Shown here piece after piece: positions 54,301-60,300 of a stretch of 64,000 nucleotides of DNA. A model generated the notes under the pieces. The model saw nothing but the letters and a program-made list of their open reading frames with translations. It did not search any database and was not told the origin of the DNA. Source of the stretch: Babylonia areolata (lineage: Eukaryota; Mollusca; Gastropoda; Neogastropoda; Buccinidae); assembly GCF_041734735.1 (NCBI RefSeq), contig NC_134906.1:31277000-31340999 (forward strand). Reading direction: 5' to 3'. Numbering within the stretch: position 1 is the first letter of the stretch; every line of letters begins with the position of its first letter. The position numbers and the translations under genes are program-made.

Positions 54301-57300
54301 TCCACATTACTTGTGTCTGTGTCAGTCATATCATCTGAGACAGGAGTCCACATTACTTGTGTCTGTGTCAGTCATATCATCTGAGACATGAGTCCACATT
54401 ACTTGTGTGTGTCAGTCATATCATCTGAGACAGGAGACCACATTACTTGTGTGTGTCAGTCATATCATCTGAGACATGAGTCCACATTACTTGTGTGTGT
54501 CAGTCATATCATCTGAGACATGAGTCCACATTACTTGTGTGTGTCAGTCATATCATCTGAGACATGAGTCCACATTACTTGTGTGTGTCAGTCATATCAT
54601 CTGAGACAGAAGTCCACATTACTTGTGTGTGTCAGTCATATCATCTGAGACATGAGTCCACATTACTTGTGTGTGTCAGTCATATCATCTGAGACATGAG
54701 TCCACATCACTTGTCTGTGTCAGTCATATCATCTGAGACATGAGTCCACATTACTTGTGTGTGTCAGTCATATCATCTGAGACATGAGTCCACATTACTT
54801 GTGTGTGTCAGTCATATCATCTGAGACATGAGTCCACATTACTTGTCTGTGTCAGTCATATCATCTGAGACATGAGTCCACATTACTTGTGTGTGTCAGT
54901 CATATCATCTGAGACATGAGTCCACATTACTTGTGTGTGTCAGTCATATCATCTGAGACATGAGTCCACATTACTTGTGTGTGTCAGTCATATCATCTGA
55001 GACATGAGTCCACATTACTTGTGTGTGTCAGTCATATCATCTGAGACATGAGTCCACATTACTTGTGTGTGTCAGTCATATCATCTGAGACATGAGTCCA
55101 CATTACTTGTGTGTGTCAGTCATATCATCTGAGACATGAGTCCACATTACTTGTGTGTGTCAGTCATATCATCTGAGACATGAGTCCACATTACTTGTGT
55201 GTGTCAGTCATATCATCTGAGACAGAAGTCCACATTACTTGTGTGTGTCAGTCATATCATCTGAGACATGAGTCCACATTACTTGTGTGTGTCAGTCATA
55301 TCATCTGAGACATGAGTCCACATTACTTGTGTGTGTGTCAGTCATATCATCTGAGACAGGAGTCCACATTACTTGTGTGTGTGTCAGTCATATCATCTGA
55401 GACAGGAGTCCACATTACTTGTGTGTGTGTCAGTCATATCATCTGAGACATGAGTCCACATTACTTGTGTGTGTCAGTCATATCATCTGAGACAGGAGAC
55501 CACATTACTTGTGTGTGTCAGTCATATCATCTGAGACAGGAGTCCACATTACTTGTGTGTGTCAGTCATATCATCTGAGACAGAAGTCCACATTACTTGT
55601 GTGTGTCAGTCATATCATCTGAGACATGAGTCAACATTACTTGTCTGTGTCAGTCATATCATCTGAGACATGAGTCCACATTACTTGTGTGTGTCAGTCA
55701 TATCATCTGAGACAGAAGTCCACATTACTTGTGTATGTCAGTCATATCATCTGAGACAGGAGTCCACATTACTTGTGTGTGTCAGTCATATCATCTGAGA
55801 CATGAGTCCACATTACTTGTGTGTGTCAGTCATATCATCTGAGACATGAGTCCACATTACTTGTGTGTGTCAGTCATATCATCTGAGACAGGAGTCCACA
55901 TTACTTGTGTGTGTCAGTCATATCATCTGAGACATGAGTCAACATTACTTGTGTGTGTCAGTCATATCATCTGAGACATGAGTCCACATTACTTGTGTGT
56001 GTCAGTCATATCATCTGAGACATGAGTCCACATTACTTGTGTGTGTCAGTCATATCATCTGAGACATGAGTCCACATTACTTGTGTGTGTCAGTCATATC
56101 ATCTGAGACAGGAGTCCACATTACTTGTGTGTGTGTCAGTCATATCATCTGAGACAGGAGTCCACATTACTTGTGTGTGTGTCAGTCATATCATCTGAGA
56201 CAGGAGTCCACATTACTTGTGTCTGTGTCAGTCATATCATCTGAGACAGGAGTCCACATTACTTGTGTCTGTGTCAGTCATATCATCTGAGACATGAGTC
56301 CACATTACTTGTGTGTGTCAGTCATATCATCTGAGACAGGAGACCACATTACTTGTGTGTGTCAGTCATATCATCTGAGACATGAGTCCACATTACTTGT
56401 GTGTGTCAGTCATATCATCTGAGACATGAGTCCACATTACTTGTGTGTGTCAGTCATATCATCTGAGACATGAGTCCACATTACTTGTGTGTGTCAGTCA
56501 TATCATCTGAGACAGAAGTCCACATTACTTGTGTGTGTCAGTCATATCATCTGAGACATGAGTCCACATTACTTGTGTGTGTCAGTCATATCATCTGAGA
56601 CATGAGTCCACATCACTTGTCTGTGTCAGTCATATCATCTGAGACATGAGTCCACATTACTTGTGTGTGTCAGTCATATCATCTGAGACATGAGTCCACA
56701 TTACTTGTGTGTGTCAGTCATATCATCTGAGACATGAGTCCACATTACTTGTCTGTGTCAGTCATATCATCTGAGACATGAGTCCACATTACTTGTGTGT
56801 GTCAGTCATATCATCTGAGACATGAGTCCACATTACTTGTGTGTGTCAGTCATATCATCTGAGACATGAGTCCACATTACTTGTGTGTGTCAGTCATATC
56901 ATCTGAGACATGAGTCCACATTACTTGTGTGTGTCAGTCATATCATCTGAGACATGAGTCCACATTACTTGTGTGTGTCAGTCATATCATCTGAGACATG
57001 AGTCCACATTACTTGTGTGTGTCAGTCATATCATCTGAGACATGAGTCCACATTACTTGTGTGTGTCAGTCATATCATCTGAGACATGAGTCCACATTAC
57101 TTGTGTGTGTCAGTCATATCATCTGAGACAGAAGTCCACATTACTTGTGTGTGTCAGTCATATCATCTGAGACATGAGTCCACATTACTTGTGTGTGTCA
57201 GTCATATCATCTGAGACATGAGTCCACATTACTTGTGTGTGTGTCAGTCATATCATCTGAGACAGGAGTCCACATTACTTGTGTGTGTGTCAGTCATATC

Positions 57301-60300
57301 ATCTGAGACAGGAGTCCACATTACTTGTGTGTGTGTCAGTCATATCATCTGAGACATGAGTCCACATTACTTGTGTGTGTCAGTCATATCATCTGAGACA
57401 GGAGACCACATTACTTGTGTGTGTCAGTCATATCATCTGAGACAGGAGTCCACATTACTTGTGTGTGTCAGTCATATCATCTGAGACAGAAGTCCACATT
57501 ACTTGTGTGTGTCAGTCATATCATCTGAGACATGAGTCAACATTACTTGTCTGTGTCAGTCATATCATCTGAGACATGAGTCCACATTACTTGTCTGTGT
57601 CAGTCATATCATCTGAGACATGAGTCCACATTACTTGTGTGTGTCAGTCATATCATCTGAGACAGGAGTCCACATTACTTGTGTGTGTCAGTCATATCAT
57701 CTGAGACAGGAGTCCACATTACTTGTGTGTGTCAGTCATATCATCTGAGACAGGAGTCCACATTACTTGTGTGTGTCAGTCATATCATCTGAGACATGAG
57801 TCCACATTACTTGTGTGTGTCAGTCATATCATCTGAGACATGAGTCCACATTACTTGTGTGTGTCAGTCATATCATCTGAGACAGGAGTCCACATTACTT
57901 GTGTGTGTCAGTCATATCATCTGAGACATGAGTCCACATTACTTGTGTGTGTCAGTCATATCATCTGAGACATGAGTCCACATTACTTGTGTGTGTCAGT
58001 CATATCATCTGAGACATGAGTCCACATTACTTGTGTGTGTCAGTCATATCATCTGAGACAGAAGTCCACATTACTTGTGTGTGTCAGTCATATCATCTGA
58101 GACATGAGTCCACATTACTTGTGTGTGTCAGTCATATCATCTGAGACATGAGTCCACATTACTTGTGTGTGTCAGTCATATCATCTGAGACATGAGTCCA
58201 CATTACTTGTGTGTGTGTCAGTCATATCATCTGAGACAGGAGTCCACATTACCTGTGTGTGTCAGTCATATCATCTGAGACAGAAGTCCACATTACTTGT
58301 GTGTGTCAGTCATATCATCTGAGACATGAGTCCACATTACTTGTGTGTGTCAGTCATATCATCTGAGACATGAGTCCACATTACTTGTGTGTGTCAGTCA
58401 TATCATCTGAGACATGAGTCCACATTACTTGTGTATGTCAGTCATATCATCTGAGACATGAGTCCACATTACTTGTGTGTGTCAGTCATATCATCTGAGA
58501 CATGAGTCCACATTACTTGTGTGTGTCAGTCATATCATCTGAGACATGAGTCCACATTACTTGTGTGTGTCAGTCATATCATCTGAGACATGAGTCCACA
58601 TTACTTGTGTGTGTCAGTCATATCATCTGAGACATGAGTCCACATTACTTGTGTGTGTCAGTCATATCATCTGAGACAGAAGTCCACATTACTTGTGTGT
58701 GTCAGTCATATCATCTGAGACAGAAGTCCACATTACTTGTGTATGTCAGTCATATCATCTGAGACAGGAGTCCACATTACTTGTGTGTGTCAGTCATATC
58801 ATCTGAGACATGAGTCCACATTACTTGTGTGTGTCAGTCATATCATCTGAGACAGAAGTCCACATTACTTGTGTGTGTGTCAGTCATATCATCTGAGACA
58901 GAAGTCCACATTACTTGTGTGTGTCAGTCATATCATCTGAGACAGAAGTCCACATTACTTGTGTGTGTCAGTCATATCATCTGAGACATGAGTCCACATT
59001 ACTTGTGTGTGTCAGTCATATCATCTGAGACAGAAGTCCACATTACTTGTGTGTGTCAGTCATATCATCTGAGACATGAGTCCACATTACTTGTGTGTGT
59101 CAGTCATATCATCTGAGACAGAAGTCCACATTACTTGTGTGTGTCAGTCATATCATCTGAGACATGAGTCCACATTACTTGTGTGTGTCAGTCATATCAT
59201 CTGAGACAGAAGTCCACATTACTTGTGTGTGTCAGTCATATCATCTGAGACAGAAGTCCACATTACTTGTCTGTGTCAGTCATATCATCTGAGACAGGGG
59301 TTCACATTACTTGTCTGTGTCAGTCATATCATCTGACAGAAGTCCACATTACTTGTGTGTGTCAGTCATATCATCTGAGACAGAAGTCCACATTACTTGT
59401 GTGTGTCAGTCATATCATCTGAGACAGGAGTCCACATTACTTGTCTGTGTCAGTCATATCATCTGAGACAGGGGTTCACATTACTTGTGTGTGTCAGTCA
59501 TATCATCTGAGACATGAGTCCACATTACTTGTGTGTGTCAGTCATATCATCTGAGACATGAGTCCACATTACTTGTGTGAGTCAGTCATATCATCTGAGA
59601 CAGGAGTCCACATTACTTGTGTGTGTCAGTCATATCATCTGAGACATGAGTCCACATTACTTGTGTGTGTCAGTCATATCATCTGACAGAAGTCCACATT
59701 ACTTGTGTGTGTCAGTCATATCATCTGAGACAGAAGTCCACATTACTTGTGTGAGTCAGTCATATCATCTGAGACAGGAGTCCACATTACTTGTGTGAGT
59801 CAGTCATATCATCTGAGACAGGAGTCCACATTACTTGTGTGTGTCAGGAGTCCACATTACTTGTCTGTGTCAGTTATATCATCTGAGACAGGTCCACATT
59901 ACTTGTCTGTGTCAGTCATATCATCTGAGACAGGACCACATTACTTGTGTGTGTCAGTCATATCATCTGAGACAGGAGTTCACATTACTTGTCTGTGTCA
60001 GTCATATCATCTGAGACAGGACCACATTACTTGTCTGTGTCAGTCATATCATCTGAGACAGAAGTCCACATTACTTGTGTGTGTCAGTCATATCATCTGA
60101 GACAGGGGTTCACATTACTTGTCTGTGTCAGTCATATCATCTGAGACAGGTGCACATTACTTGTCTGTGTGTCAGTCATATCATCTGAGACATGAGTCCA
60201 CATTACTTGTGTGTGTCAGTCATATCATCTGAGACAGAAGTCCACATTACTTGTCTGTGTCAGTCATATCATCTGAGACATGAGTCCACATTACTTGTGT

